Shown here: positions 1 to 9,965 of the stretch, in pieces | How the letters are laid out: every line of letters starts with the position of its first letter | Position numbering within the stretch: the stretch's first letter is position 1 | Assembly: GCF_020509005.1 (NCBI RefSeq) | Contig: NC_063012.1 | Span: forward strand, 1-64,000 | Source of the DNA: Fulvia fulva | Taxonomy: Eukaryota; Ascomycota; Dothideomycetes; Mycosphaerellales; Mycosphaerellaceae | Length of the DNA: 64,000 nucleotides | Direction: 5' to 3' | The notes under the pieces: generated by a model | What the model was told of the DNA's origin: nothing | Database searches by the model: none | What the model saw: only the letters and a program-made list of their open reading frames with translations | Program-made: the position numbers and the translations under genes

Positions 1-57
1 CCCTAACCCTAACCCTAACCCTAACCCTAACCCTAACCCTAACCCTAACCCTAACCC
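1..57. repeat. telomere repeat (CCCTAA)n
   Basis: Nine perfect CCCTAA units followed by CCC, directly joined to degenerate transposon sequence. C-rich repeats at the 5' start of the plus strand are what a left chromosome end looks like (TTAGGG on the 3'-ending strand). There is no telomere-associated spacer before gypsy sequence begins. The array is short, so assembly may have trimmed it. Confidence 0.97.
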
Positions 58-1567
58 GGGCTTCTACTCTTTAAATGATTTGACGATAGTAAGTAGTTCC
101 TTATTATAAATGTCGTAATTGTACTCCTACGGGCTTATCTTCTTAGACAGGTATACGATCGGCCTTAGGATGTTATCTTTATCGTATTACGATAGGACCG
201 TAGCCGTAATAAAGTCACTCGTATCCGTTTTAAGTACTATTCTACGTCTTAGGACAAACATCGCTAATATAGTGCCTTTAGTATCGGTAAAAGCTTGCTT
301 TAGTCCGTCAAATACCTTCTAACATTCCTCTATCTATTACTAAGGGTAGTCCTTCTTAGTTAGCTTTACTATAGGTAATACTATCTTGCTATAGTCCTTA
401 ATAAAGCGCCGATAGAACCCGGAGAACCTATTAAACGTAAGAACATCTTTTACGTTTACTAGTGTTCCCTATTCCCTTATAGCGTGTACCTTAGCTAGGT
501 CTATTAAGACTCCGTCCTTGCTGATAATAAGGCCTAGGTATTTAGTAGATTAGGTATAAAACTTATATTTAGTGATATCGAGTTATAGGCCGGCTTTACT
601 ATATTTACGAAGTACCTTCTTAATATACTCTATATACTCCTTAAGAGTATCGCTAAAGATAAGTATATTATCTAGGTATACCGACGTAAAGTCGTTAAGG
701 AACTCTTGTAGTATATCGTTAATATAAGACTAGAAAGTACTAGGGGCATTATATAACCCGAATAGTATTACTAGATTTTCAAACTGTCTATAACGTATTA
801 TAAATACGGTCAGCCATTTGGAGCCCTCTACTATTCTAATACGGTTGAAAGCGGTAATAATATCTAGCTTAGTAAAGTACTTCTTACTAGTAATATGATT
901 AAGTATATCTTATATTAAGGGTATAGGATACCTAGACTTAATCGTACGTTTGTTGACTTGTCTATAGTTATTATAGACTCTTAATCTACCTCCTAGTTTC
1001 TTAATAATAAGTACGGGTAATAAAGTATCTACTCTACCTTCGTATCTACGAATACCCTTCTAGGCTAACTACTCTTAGACCTAGTACGCGATGACTTCGT
1101 CCTCCTAGTTTAATATCCGGTAGAGCCTACTAAAAGGCGGTATAATTCCTAGCTTTAGCTTGATCTCGTAGTTAATACTAGGCCTATATAGTAGAAGCTC
1201 CTTCGTATCTTATTTAGAGAAGCAATATGCGAATTCGTAATATATAGAGAGAAGGTGGTCCTTGAGATCGATAGTCTCCTCCTTCTTACGTATAAATTTG
1301 TCTATATCGGCTTATATATACATCTTGTAGGTAGAGAGAGTCGGACTCATACGTTATACTACTAGTATAAACGCCGCTATACGTATATCAAGTCGCTCGA
1401 TAGTCTTGTTATTAGAAAGTATCCTATAGCCGGTATTAGGTAAGTATATTACTATATTACGTATGTTACGGGCGCTTATAGCGTAGGTAGTAAGTAGGTC
1501 TATAGTACGTATATCGCTAGGTTACTATAGCTCGTTCTTATTAAAGATAAATATTATATATACCTCT
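58..1567 (-). mobile_element. gypsy element C, RT fragment truncated by telomere
   Basis: RIP-degenerated Ty3/gypsy pol on the minus strand. The reverse complement around positions 655-700 reads a reverse-transcriptase active-site stretch (VYLDNILIF, with the second Asp of YLDD changed to Asn, a G-to-A change) followed by a canonical connection region. Many TAG/TAA codons replace Gln and Trp. The element continues to the right of the inserted LINE at 6559. Its RNase H, integrase and 3' LTR are missing because the telomere begins inside pol. The last 13 bases (1555-1567) are the target duplication of the LINE. Confidence 0.8.
1555..1567. repeat. left target-site duplication of the LINE
   Basis: TATATATACCTCT occurs here and again at 6546-6558, flanking the non-LTR element. 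Removing the element and one copy rejoins the gypsy C sequence. The left part of the right-hand copy blends with the TCTA tail, so the true duplication may be slightly shorter. Confidence 0.75.
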
Positions 1568-1789
1568 AAAGGTCCTAAAGAGAGGGAATCATCGATCTCT
1601 GCGCCAAAACACGACACATTCGAAAGCTCTTATCAAGGCCATTCCAACGATATAAAAAGCAGGCCACTGCCCCTAGGACTGAGGGAGTTCTACCTCATTC
1701 AATCTGGACAGCTTGAAGCTCTCTTCACCCTGTTTCTTCAGCTCCAAACGCCGCGGAGGTGCCTAGCTACATTAGGCAACTCCTAGGCA
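1568..1789 (+). promoter_or_regulatory. LINE 5' UTR with presumed internal promoter
   Basis: Non-coding, non-RIP sequence between the left target duplication and the ORF1 ATG. Autonomous LINEs carry their promoter in the 5' UTR; no specific element is recognisable here. Confidence 0.5.
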
Positions 1790-3067
1790 ATGGCAGCCCA
1801 GGCTACGGCACTAACGGCGCCTACGGCCCTACAGGCGAAGCCCCCCCAAGACAACTGGCAGCAACTTATAGAGGACGCAAAAAGCATGGAAACTAACGAT
1901 CAGCTCCCTTACCGGTCTCTACAGGTAATGATCACTCAGCTACGCACGGCGCTTGTACTGTCGTATCACCGAGGGCAACAAGAAATGAGGACGACGTCCC
2001 AGGCGATTAGCAAGGCCACCCGGAATCAACACCCCCATAGCTGGGCATCGGTCGCGGCATCGATACCAGGCCCCCGCCCAACGCACGATGCAGTTACGAT
2101 CCGCATTGCAGCAAAGGAAGACCAGGCCGAAGTTGCGAAGCTATCGAACAAGGAGCTCGCCCAACGAATCAACCAACCAGGGGTGGTCGCAGTGAACCAA
2201 CAGTCCAACGGCACTCTACAGATCTATACTAGCTCTGCTACTGCTAGGAGGCACCTAGAGGCACAGCCACAGTGGGCATCTAAGGTTGCGGCATCAGCGA
2301 AGGTCTCAACGAAACAATTCACGATCCTAGTCCACGACATGCCTAAGGAGTTTGACCCAACTAACCAGGGTCACCTACGCGCTCTCCAAGAGGACAACCC
2401 GGTCACTCTTAACTCTCCAATCCAGAAGGCGACTTGGCTCCATAGGAAATGGCCAGAAGGCAAGAAGGCCTCGGCGCTAATAGTATGGCTACAAGACGCG
2501 AAAGCGGCGGATCTAGCGATAGAACAAGGCCTGGTCTGGCAATACAGCCTCAAGACAGTAGAAAAGCACTCCTCATCCTTTCGTGTCCTCCAATGCTTCA
2601 AATGCCAACAGTATGGACACCAAACCTACACGTGCACAAACAAGCAGGCCTGCTCGAACTGTGCAGGAGACCATATGTCTAGGGACTGTACATCGACTAC
2701 GAGACGGTGCGCGAACTGTCCGGGGCACCACCCATCGTATAGTGCGGAATGCCCACAGCGGAAACTAGCGAAAAACAAGGCAATCACAAACAGAACCGTC
2801 GCCCCAAGATTCTACGGCGACCGTGAGGCTAGCCCACACCGGAACCAACTAGCGGCGGTCGGGCACAAGCGCCCTAGGGCCGAGAACGATGTAAAGGATG
2901 CGCAGCCTAGGGCGTACGGGAGGCCACGTGCTCTGCTAGCTGCGGCGAGGGAATCTAACCAGGCCCGGCTCCCCTTTAGTACACAGCCGATAGGCGTAGA
3001 CCAGGACGCACAGGGCAGTAGGACACAGGACGATACAGAGGAAATGATTGTCGATGCCGATGACTAG
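1790..3067 (+). CDS. LINE ORF1, Gag-like RNA-binding protein
   Basis: A 425-aa protein starting at ATG 1790. The N-terminal half is Gln/Ala-rich and has no recognised catalytic motif. From about residue 269 there are three consecutive cysteine-histidine knuckles: CFKCQQYGHQTYTC (CX2CX4HX4C), CSNCAGDHMSRDC (CX2CX3HX4C) and CANCPGHHPSYSAEC. In LINEs this protein binds the element RNA and forms the ribonucleoprotein needed for target-primed reverse transcription. The C-terminal part is basic, then ends in an acidic tail. The stop codon overlaps the ORF2 start region. No internal stops or RIP damage are seen, so the protein should be expressible. Confidence 0.9.
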   Translation: MAAQATALTAPTALQAKPPQDNWQQLIEDAKSMETNDQLPYRSLQVMITQLRTALVLSYHRGQQEMRTTSQAISKATRNQHPHSWASVAASIPGPRPTHDAVTIRIAAKEDQAEVAKLSNKELAQRINQPGVVAVNQQSNGTLQIYTSSATARRHLEAQPQWASKVAASAKVSTKQFTILVHDMPKEFDPTNQGHLRALQEDNPVTLNSPIQKATWLHRKWPEGKKASALIVWLQDAKAADLAIEQGLVWQYSLKTVEKHSSSFRVLQCFKCQQYGHQTYTCTNKQACSNCAGDHMSRDCTSTTRRCANCPGHHPSYSAECPQRKLAKNKAITNRTVAPRFYGDREASPHRNQLAAVGHKRPRAENDVKDAQPRAYGRPRALLAAARESNQARLPFSTQPIGVDQDAQGSRTQDDTEEMIVDADD

Positions 3068-6000
3068 CCTCGACACGCTTAGCATCATCCAGTATAACGT
3101 CAACCATAGCAAGGATATAGTCCAGAACCATTTCCTACACGAGGCGGACCCGCGCGTCCACCACGTCCTTGCAATCCAGGAGCCATGGATTAACCCGCAC
3201 CATAAGAGACCAACGACCTGCAAGTCACCAGGCTACACGACATGCCTACGAGGCGACGGCAGACCCCGCACGTGCTTCTATGTCAGCAAGGACATACTAG
3301 AATCCGACTGGGAGGTAGTGTACTACGCAGACGAAGAAGGCGGGGGCGATATTACCTCCCTCCACGTGGGTAGCACCTGGATACACAACCTATACATGCA
3401 ACCGCCAGCCTCGAGGTCTAGCCGCGACCTAGGGGTCTGCAGACACCTAGACAGTGCGCTCAAGAGACAAGGGTGCCACATCGTAGTAGGAGACTTCAAC
3501 ATACACCACCCTTCCTGGGAAAGCCTTATGCAGCCGCACCCTATAGCCGACGAAGTACTCGACTTGATGGCGAGCAACGCAATTGCCCTCAATACCCCGA
3601 AGGACCTGGGCACCTGGAAGAGAGGGGGACTCCAAGGCACGATCGACCTCTCCTGGATCTCAGATAGCCACTACCACACGGTAACCTACTGTGGGATCGA
3701 ACATGAACTCGAGGCGTCGTCAGACCACATGCCAGTCAGGACCTCTATTGCGACACAGATACAACGCACACCAGCGAGAACCCCTAAGCCAAACTGGGGA
3801 AAGGCCCACTGGGCCAACATCCAGGCGTACCTCGATGACTCCAAGAGGCTAGTCCAGATCGCGCAGCAGCAATACAACAGTAAAGACGAGATAGACGAAG
3901 CAGTCCAGGGGTTGACAGACGAAATAAGAAAAGCGACCTCACTTCACGTTCCGCTTGCCCAACCAACGACATGGTCCAAACCATACTGGACGCCGGAGTG
4001 CACTGCGGTAGTAAGAGAAGCAAGGAGAGCCCGCCGGGTGTGGACGAGCAGCCATAGCGAGGAGGCCTGGAACGTATACAGGGAGGCATGCCAACAGAAG
4101 AAAGCCATAATACGGAGGGAGAAAGCAGTCGGCTGGAGGGCCACAGTGGAAGAAATCGCCGGCAAGCCAGAGAGGATGTGGAAGCTAGCGAAATGGGCCC
4201 GACAGGACCCTACACAGGGCCCCTCCTTCTCTATCCCAGCGCTACAATCGCCTAGTGGCCCGGTTAGCGACCCCGAGGCCAAGGCGCGTCTACTGGCTAG
4301 CAAGTTCTTCCCACCCCCAGTCGAGGCTGATCTAAGCGACATAAACAGCTCTACTCCCCTAGCCCCTAGCATCGCGGTCCAACAGGAGGTGTCCGAGGGA
4401 GAAGTTACCGCTGTGCTGAGGAAGTTGCCGGCGAAGAAAGCCCCGGGGCCGGATGGGATCCCAAACGAGCTACTAAAGAAGTGTAGAGATCAACTAGCCC
4501 CAGCAGTTGCAGCGATCTTCAACGCCTGCCTACAGACCGGATACCACCCGATAGCTTTTAAACAATGGACGACAGTGGTCCTACGCAAGCCGCAGAAGGA
4601 AGACTATACGCAGGTGAAGTCGTACCGCCCAATTGCGCTCCTTAACACTCTTGGGAAGGCGCTTGAGAAGCTGGTTGCAACGAGACTCTCCGAGGCGGCA
4701 GAGGAACACTCCCTACTCCCGGACACCCAGATGGGTGCGCGCCCACAGCGATCGACGCTATCCGCGATGGAACTTATCACCTCTCAGGTAAAGGCCATCT
4801 GGTATAAGAATAGGGACAAGGTGGCTTCCTTACTTAGCCTAGACATATCGGGAGCCTTCGACTACGTGTCACACCCGCGGCTTCTCTACATCCTAAGGTC
4901 GAAAGGACTCCCTGAGTGGCTTGTCAACTTCGTACGGTCCTACCTCCAAAACCGCAGTACGTCGATCCTGGTCGGCCAGTACAGAAGCCCATTTCAAGCA
5001 GTCCACACTGGAATCCCGCAAGGCTCAACGCTAGCACCTATTCTGTTCCTCTTCTTTATGGCGACGCTGCTCCCAGCCCTAGAATCCCAGAACACCGCTG
5101 CGAGCGGCTTCGTAGACGACACAAACATCCTAGCGTGGTCTTCCTCGACTGAGGAGAACTGTAGGCTACTAGAAGAGAAGCACAAGATCTGCGAGGACTG
5201 GGCTAGGAGGCACGGGGCTCGGTTTGCCCCAGAAAAGTACAATCTGATACACTTTACGCGCCGGCCACGGTTCCACAATATGCAAGCTTCTATCCAGATA
5301 CAGGGGCACACGACTAACCCGGCAAATCAGCTCAGGATCCTCGGACTATGGGTGGACCCGGCGCTACGGTGGAGGAAGCACGTACAGGCAATATTACGGA
5401 AAGCTGAACAGAATATGGCATCATGCCAGAGGCTCACTGCGTCCACATGGGGGGCGGACTTCCGGCAGTCACGACTTCTATATACGGCTATTGTACGGCC
5501 AGTCCTTACCTATGGCAGCCAAGTGTGGTCCTTAGGCGAGAGGGCCTGCCCATCGAAGGGACTCGTCGCGCCGCTAGCGAAGATCCAAAACCAATGCCTA
5601 AGGAAGGTCACCGGGGCATATAAGTCGACACCAACGAGGATGCTTGAGCACGAGACCGCTATACCGCCGATCGACCTATACATCCAGGGACTACGGACCT
5701 CCTACTTAGGCAAGTCGGCACAGTACCCAGTACAGAAGGTCATCGCCAGTGCAGTCGCAAGGGCCCGCGAATCAGTACCAGCGCACAAGGGCATTCGACC
5801 CGGAAACGAGCCGAACTACCGGGCAAGGGACGAACAGCTAGCAACACAATGGGAAGGTGAGAAATCGTTTGTAGAGCAACTATGGAAAGAGAGGTGGAAC
5901 AACCAGGTTGTAGGGCATAGTGGACGCCCTCAGCCAGCGGGACAACCTAAGGAATGGTCAGCTACAAAATCCGCGGTCAAACACCCCCCGAAGCTCATCC

Positions 6001-6371
6001 ACTACCGCCTTACGAGGGCACAGAGTAGCATAGCAACCCAACTGCGAAGCGAACACATCGGCCTCCAGGGGTACCTATCATGGAGGAAGGTTCCAGGATA
6101 CACGAATACTAGCTGCCCCTGCGGCTATCGCTCCCAGAACGTACGGCACGCACTCCTCGTCTGTCCGAGGTGGTCGCTAGAAAGGGGGGAGTGGATGGCA
6201 AAGGCGAGGAACCGGACGATTGGGGCACTTCTTAACAACGCTGAAGACCTACGGCGCATTACGAACTGGATACTAGAGAAGGGCTGGCTAGAACAGTACC
6301 GCCTAGTAGGAGCAGTGCAGGAAGAGAGGACACGACGCAGCGCGACGAGACCGGCTAGGAGCGGGGGCTAA
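3054..6371 (+). CDS. LINE ORF2, APE endonuclease and reverse transcriptase
   Basis: About 1105 aa. The frame is open from a TTG at 3048, but the first in-frame ATG is 3054 and a second is at 3060; the latter forms ATGACTAG with the ORF1 stop, suggesting stop-start coupled translation. An APE-type endonuclease fills residues 1-235, with GDFNIHHPSW and the SDHMPV catalytic motif (Asp near 224). Reverse transcriptase follows, with LDISGAFD (about 597) and the FVDD active site (about 686). A C-terminal CPC...H...C zinc motif lies near 1021. No RNase H domain is evident. All key residues are present, so the element looks competent. Confidence 0.92.
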   Translation: MPMTSLDTLSIIQYNVNHSKDIVQNHFLHEADPRVHHVLAIQEPWINPHHKRPTTCKSPGYTTCLRGDGRPRTCFYVSKDILESDWEVVYYADEEGGGDITSLHVGSTWIHNLYMQPPASRSSRDLGVCRHLDSALKRQGCHIVVGDFNIHHPSWESLMQPHPIADEVLDLMASNAIALNTPKDLGTWKRGGLQGTIDLSWISDSHYHTVTYCGIEHELEASSDHMPVRTSIATQIQRTPARTPKPNWGKAHWANIQAYLDDSKRLVQIAQQQYNSKDEIDEAVQGLTDEIRKATSLHVPLAQPTTWSKPYWTPECTAVVREARRARRVWTSSHSEEAWNVYREACQQKKAIIRREKAVGWRATVEEIAGKPERMWKLAKWARQDPTQGPSFSIPALQSPSGPVSDPEAKARLLASKFFPPPVEADLSDINSSTPLAPSIAVQQEVSEGEVTAVLRKLPAKKAPGPDGIPNELLKKCRDQLAPAVAAIFNACLQTGYHPIAFKQWTTVVLRKPQKEDYTQVKSYRPIALLNTLGKALEKLVATRLSEAAEEHSLLPDTQMGARPQRSTLSAMELITSQVKAIWYKNRDKVASLLSLDISGAFDYVSHPRLLYILRSKGLPEWLVNFVRSYLQNRSTSILVGQYRSPFQAVHTGIPQGSTLAPILFLFFMATLLPALESQNTAASGFVDDTNILAWSSSTEENCRLLEEKHKICEDWARRHGARFAPEKYNLIHFTRRPRFHNMQASIQIQGHTTNPANQLRILGLWVDPALRWRKHVQAILRKAEQNMASCQRLTASTWGADFRQSRLLYTAIVRPVLTYGSQVWSLGERACPSKGLVAPLAKIQNQCLRKVTGAYKSTPTRMLEHETAIPPIDLYIQGLRTSYLGKSAQYPVQKVIASAVARARESVPAHKGIRPGNEPNYRARDEQLATQWEGEKSFVEQLWKERWNNQVVGHSGRPQPAGQPKEWSATKSAVKHPPKLIHYRLTRAQSSIATQLRSEHIGLQGYLSWRKVPGYTNTSCPCGYRSQNVRHALLVCPRWSLERGEWMAKARNRTIGALLNNAEDLRRITNWILEKGWLEQYRLVGAVQEERTRRSATRPARSGG

Positions 6372-6545
6372 CGGGGTAGTGACATGGACTACGTACGTTC
6401 AGAGGGAAAGCTAATCTAGACAAGGAGTAGTCGGGGGCGGGAAGGGTTTTCACCTATTCGGGTTTCCCTTTGTACATAACAATAGATATATACCTGCATA
6501 GGCCGGATAGGGTCCTAGAACAGGGGAATGACAAATCTATCTATC

Positions 6546-6558
6546 TATATATACCTCT
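6546..6558. repeat. right target-site duplication of the LINE
   Basis: Second copy of TATATATACCTCT, directly after the TCTA-type tail; matches 1555-1567. Confidence 0.75.
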
Positions 6559-9290
6559 ACTCCTTTCCGCCTTACTATCTTCTTAATTGCCTCCGCGCTA
6601 ACTTCCTAGATTTCGATATCCGGTAGTATCGACGTAGCTAGTTTCTTTTCGAATAATAGTTTAGCGGTTCGCGGGCGTTCCTTTATAATTATATTAGAGG
6701 TTATAGTCTAGATAAAATCTCTATCGTCGTCTTCTTCGACAGTAGCTTAATACGCTAGTCGGGTCTTTAGGGTGGGTTCGAAGGTCTACTTAGTAATTAC
6801 TAGTTCCTACTTATCGTTAACACTCTATACCTAGACTAGCTCGCTATCCTATAGGTAATACTCCTTATAGTACTCCGAGTCGAGGGTTATAGTGCCTAAC
6901 GTAAAGTAGATACCTAGCTAGTGTTTATTATACTAGGGCCTACCTAGTACGATGTTATACTCTAGATATATAACCTAGAAGGTTCTAGTCTCCTTATAAC
7001 TATTGCCGAGTATAAGTTCTAGGCTTATACGGTATTCTATTATTTCCGCGGCTATCGAGCCGTTTACTAACCTAAGGGCTAGTAGGTTATTAAGCTTAAT
7101 TAAGAGTAGATTATGTTTTTACGTATAGGAGAAGTCGATATACTTAGAATTAGTACCGTTATTAAGGAAAGTAAATGCATTTTGCCTATTAGCTATCCCT
7201 AGTAATACGAGGTATAAGCCGATAATAGGGTTATATTCTATTTCTACTATCCTAAGAATATATAATTATAGCTTAAGCCCTTTAGGTAGCTTTACTAGTA
7301 GTGCCTCTTCGTTATGTCTTATATTCTCCTTTTTATGTCTACTAGTTATTACGCTTAAGTAGTAGACTAGGCATTTTCTACCGGTAGTATAACGGTAGTA
7401 CCGCTAGCGTTAGTACCTAGACGTACTAGTATCTCGTACTCGAATAGCTCGTAAGTACGCTACTATAGGCGGTGACCGGGCTTACGACACTTCTTATAGA
7501 GGCTCTTACGTATATAGCGAGTATTCTTAGCTTCGTCTATAGTCTTACTAAGGCTACTCTTAAATAGTTTAGGTCGGGTAGACTAAGTCTTACGGGTCGG
7601 CTTATTAGAGCCTAAACCTACTAGCTTGTCGTCCTTATTGTCCTTATTACCGTCCTTCTTATCGTTCTTTAGCTTCTTAGAGCGTAGGTAGAGAGCGTCT
7701 AGGATCCTAAAGTCCTTATCTACCTAATAGAGATTGTCGATTATTTCTTATAACGATTCGGGACGGAAGTTAAGATACTTATTAAGATAACGGACAGTTA
7801 GCTTACGTTATAGGTTATCTATCGTATCTTTACCCTTAAGGCCTAGGATATTAGTATTCTAGCGCTACTTAGGGAAGAAGGTCTAGAAGCTATCCTTATT
7901 GTCTATCTTAAGGTTACTTAGGCAATTACGAGCCCTACTAATTAGGTTACGGTCTCCGTATCGCTTAGCGAGTTTCTTAATAAGGTCGTTAATACCCTTA
8001 TACGTCTTCTTACTACTAGTTAGGCTACCCGAGATAGTAGGGATCTTTAGTCTAACTAGTTCCTAAGTATTACCTAGTAAGGCTAGTAAGTCGTATACGA
8101 ACTTAAGCACTACCTTCTTATCGCGAAAGACCGTATAGTCGATAATAGTCTCTAACTCGGAGAAGAACTTCTTTAGGGAGGGCCTAGATAGCTTACTATT
8201 AATAGTACCGACGAACTTCTCTAGCTTATCTATACTACGCTAAGTCCTAAAGGGCTGGCTAAGGTCTAGATTATACTTAACTAGAGACTCGAAGTCGTAG
8301 ACTAGCTTCTTCTTCTTAGAAGAGCGGTAATAAGTACGAGTATTACTATCCGACTCCGAGTCCTTCTCTAACTCCTTAGATAATAGATCGGAGTCGTTAC
8401 TATTATCCTTACGTATAGACTTCTTAGCCTTCTTTCTAGTAGTACGGCGAGCTACCTTGTCCTCCTCGTCCTTATTACTAGCTCTATTATTATCCTTATT
8501 GTTATCCTTAGATAGGTTTCGGCCGTTCTATAGGGTACGACGCTATAATATAGCGCGAGATAGTAAGGATTGTACTCGAGAGCGGCCTCGGCGGTCTTTA
8601 AGTTACTTCTTAAGATTATCTACCTAAGTCTACTACGACTTATTAAGATGCTTAATGTCGTTCTAGTAGGTTTAAGCTTCTGTCTTATACGTATCGAGAT
8701 CGAATTCGAGGGTCTTAATCTTCGAGTTATTATTAGATAACTACTAAAGTACCTCCTTAGCTTACTTCTTTAGGGTATCGTTCTTCGCGGTAAGTATACT
8801 AATCTCTACGGACATTACTATATTCGATAATACCTTAGGTCGGACCTTTAGGTTATCGAGTTCCTTAACTAGGGTGTCGTATTTATTACGTATCTATTAG
8901 TCGTAACTCTTCTATCCCCTAAGCTCTTACCCTACTTTACCTAACTACTCGTAGAGGATAGTCGCTATCTATATTACGTTCCTATACTCTTACTCGGCGC
9001 GTCGTAGGATAAAGTAGATAGCCGCGGCGGTCTCGGGCTCTACTAGGAGCTTAATAAGCTAGTTAATATCGAGTTAAAGAAGGTCGTTCGCGGAAATTCG
9101 GAGGGTTTTTACGACTTATTATATATCCTCGCCCTTACCTTCCTCGGTCGCGCCGTCGTCGTCGTAGTCGACTACCGCTATAGTAACGCCGTTCTCGTCT
9201 TAGCTCTCGTCGTCGTTTAGAAGGTCGTATAAGTTAAACTTACTAGGTAGGTTAGTAACTAGGCGCTATAAGTTCTCGAGTCTCTACTAT
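6559..9290 (-). pseudogene. gypsy element C, gag and protease remnant
   Basis: The minus strand reads a decayed Ty3/gypsy Gag. From the right there is an acidic N-terminus (about 9250-9100), a long charged region that may form a coiled coil (about 9000-8500), a capsid-like core (about 8300-7750), a zinc-knuckle remnant (CRKPGHR, about 7490) and then protease-region sequence toward 6600. Stops are frequent and mostly at former Gln or Trp codons. CpA and TpG are nearly absent while CpG is common, the sign of RIP. The last five bases, ACTAT (9286-9290), are the target duplication of gypsy B. This part joins 58-1567 across the LINE and 27505 onward across gypsy B. Confidence 0.75.
9286..9290. repeat. 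left target-site duplication of gypsy B (ACTAT)
   Basis: ACTAT here is repeated at 27500-27504, immediately outside the two outer LTR ends of gypsy B. Confidence 0.85.
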
Positions 9291-9445
9291 TGTTAGGGCG
9301 AGAGCCTAGCCTATAAGATATAAGGGTGAAAGCGAGAATATAGGTGCGAAGTATAGATGTAAAAGGGTATAGTATGATTGCTATACAAAACAAAAGACGA
9401 AGAAAGTAAGAGAGGCCTAGGGAAGGCCAGATATTTATACGCGAC
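9291..9445 (-). repeat. gypsy B 3' LTR, outer piece
   Basis: First 155 bp of the 520-bp LTR, ending in GCGAC (9441-9445), the target duplication of gypsy A. The LTR resumes at 15742. Confidence 0.9.
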
Positions 9446-9965
9446 TGTTAGGGCGAGAGCCTAGCCTATAAGATATAAGGGTAAGAGCGAGAATGTAGGT
9501 ACGAAGTGTAGATATAAAAGGGTATAGTATAATTACTACATAAAACAAAAGACGAAGAAAGCAAGAGAGGCCTAGGGAAGGCTAGATATTTATACGCGAC
9601 CCTCGCGAGTACGTGTCCCCGTATCAATAGGGCTAACCCGTGTAAAGCCGCGCTTAGTAGCTTTGCTTAAAACCTTATTCTAACCTGCCCTACGTTCCGA
9701 GTCTTCTACGTGCTTCTTCTAGGGTCTAGCGTAGTCGCGGGTGCTCGCGGGAGTGCCGTAAGTCACATAGTCACGAGCCGAAGTGAATCTATTAAGGCTT
9801 AGTAGAGGGGTGAATTTAGAGGGCTAGGTCCCGTAGTGAATGTTACGGGGCATATGATTCTTGGCGCTTATATACTAAGCTAGACTGTTACTTCTTAACG
9901 ACTTCTGAGCACTCTAAGGCTCTTCTATCCCTACCTTCTATATACTCTATAGGGAGACTATAATA
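9446..9965 (-). repeat. gypsy A 3' LTR
   Basis: 520 bp, TGTTAGGGCGAG...ACTATAATA; the terminal ACA has become ATA, a RIP-type change. The purine-rich tract on the minus strand (seen on plus as GTAGCCCCCCTAAAC, 9966-9980) lies directly beside it, as expected for a 3' LTR. Confidence 0.9.

Larger units (their letters stand above)
1568..6545 (+). mobile_element. intact Tad1-like non-LTR retrotransposon (LINE)
   Basis: A full-length two-ORF LINE of about 4.98 kb. It has a 5' UTR of roughly 220 bp (1568-1789), ORF1 with zinc knuckles, ORF2 with endonuclease and reverse transcriptase, a 3' UTR (6372-6530) and a short tetranucleotide tail (ATCT/TCTA)n instead of poly(A). The 3' boundary is confirmed by a second copy on the opposite strand at 52271 that shares the same 3' UTR and tail. 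Base composition is normal and both frames are open, in sharp contrast to the RIP-mutated gypsy sequence on each side. Assignment to the fungal Tad1 group rests on the ORF layout; a tree would settle it. Confidence 0.9.

Noticed and set aside
3048..3053. ORF2 start at TTG 3048 (likewise TTG starts for copia at 16916 and the oxidase at 37577)
   Set aside because: Fungal genes start at ATG; the first in-frame ATGs (3054, 16940, 37562) give complete domains.
9291..9965. Tandem duplication of the gypsy LTR
   Set aside because: The apparent duplicate is the outer part of the split LTR of B; the missing part is at 15742-16106 and the lengths add up to 520 bp.
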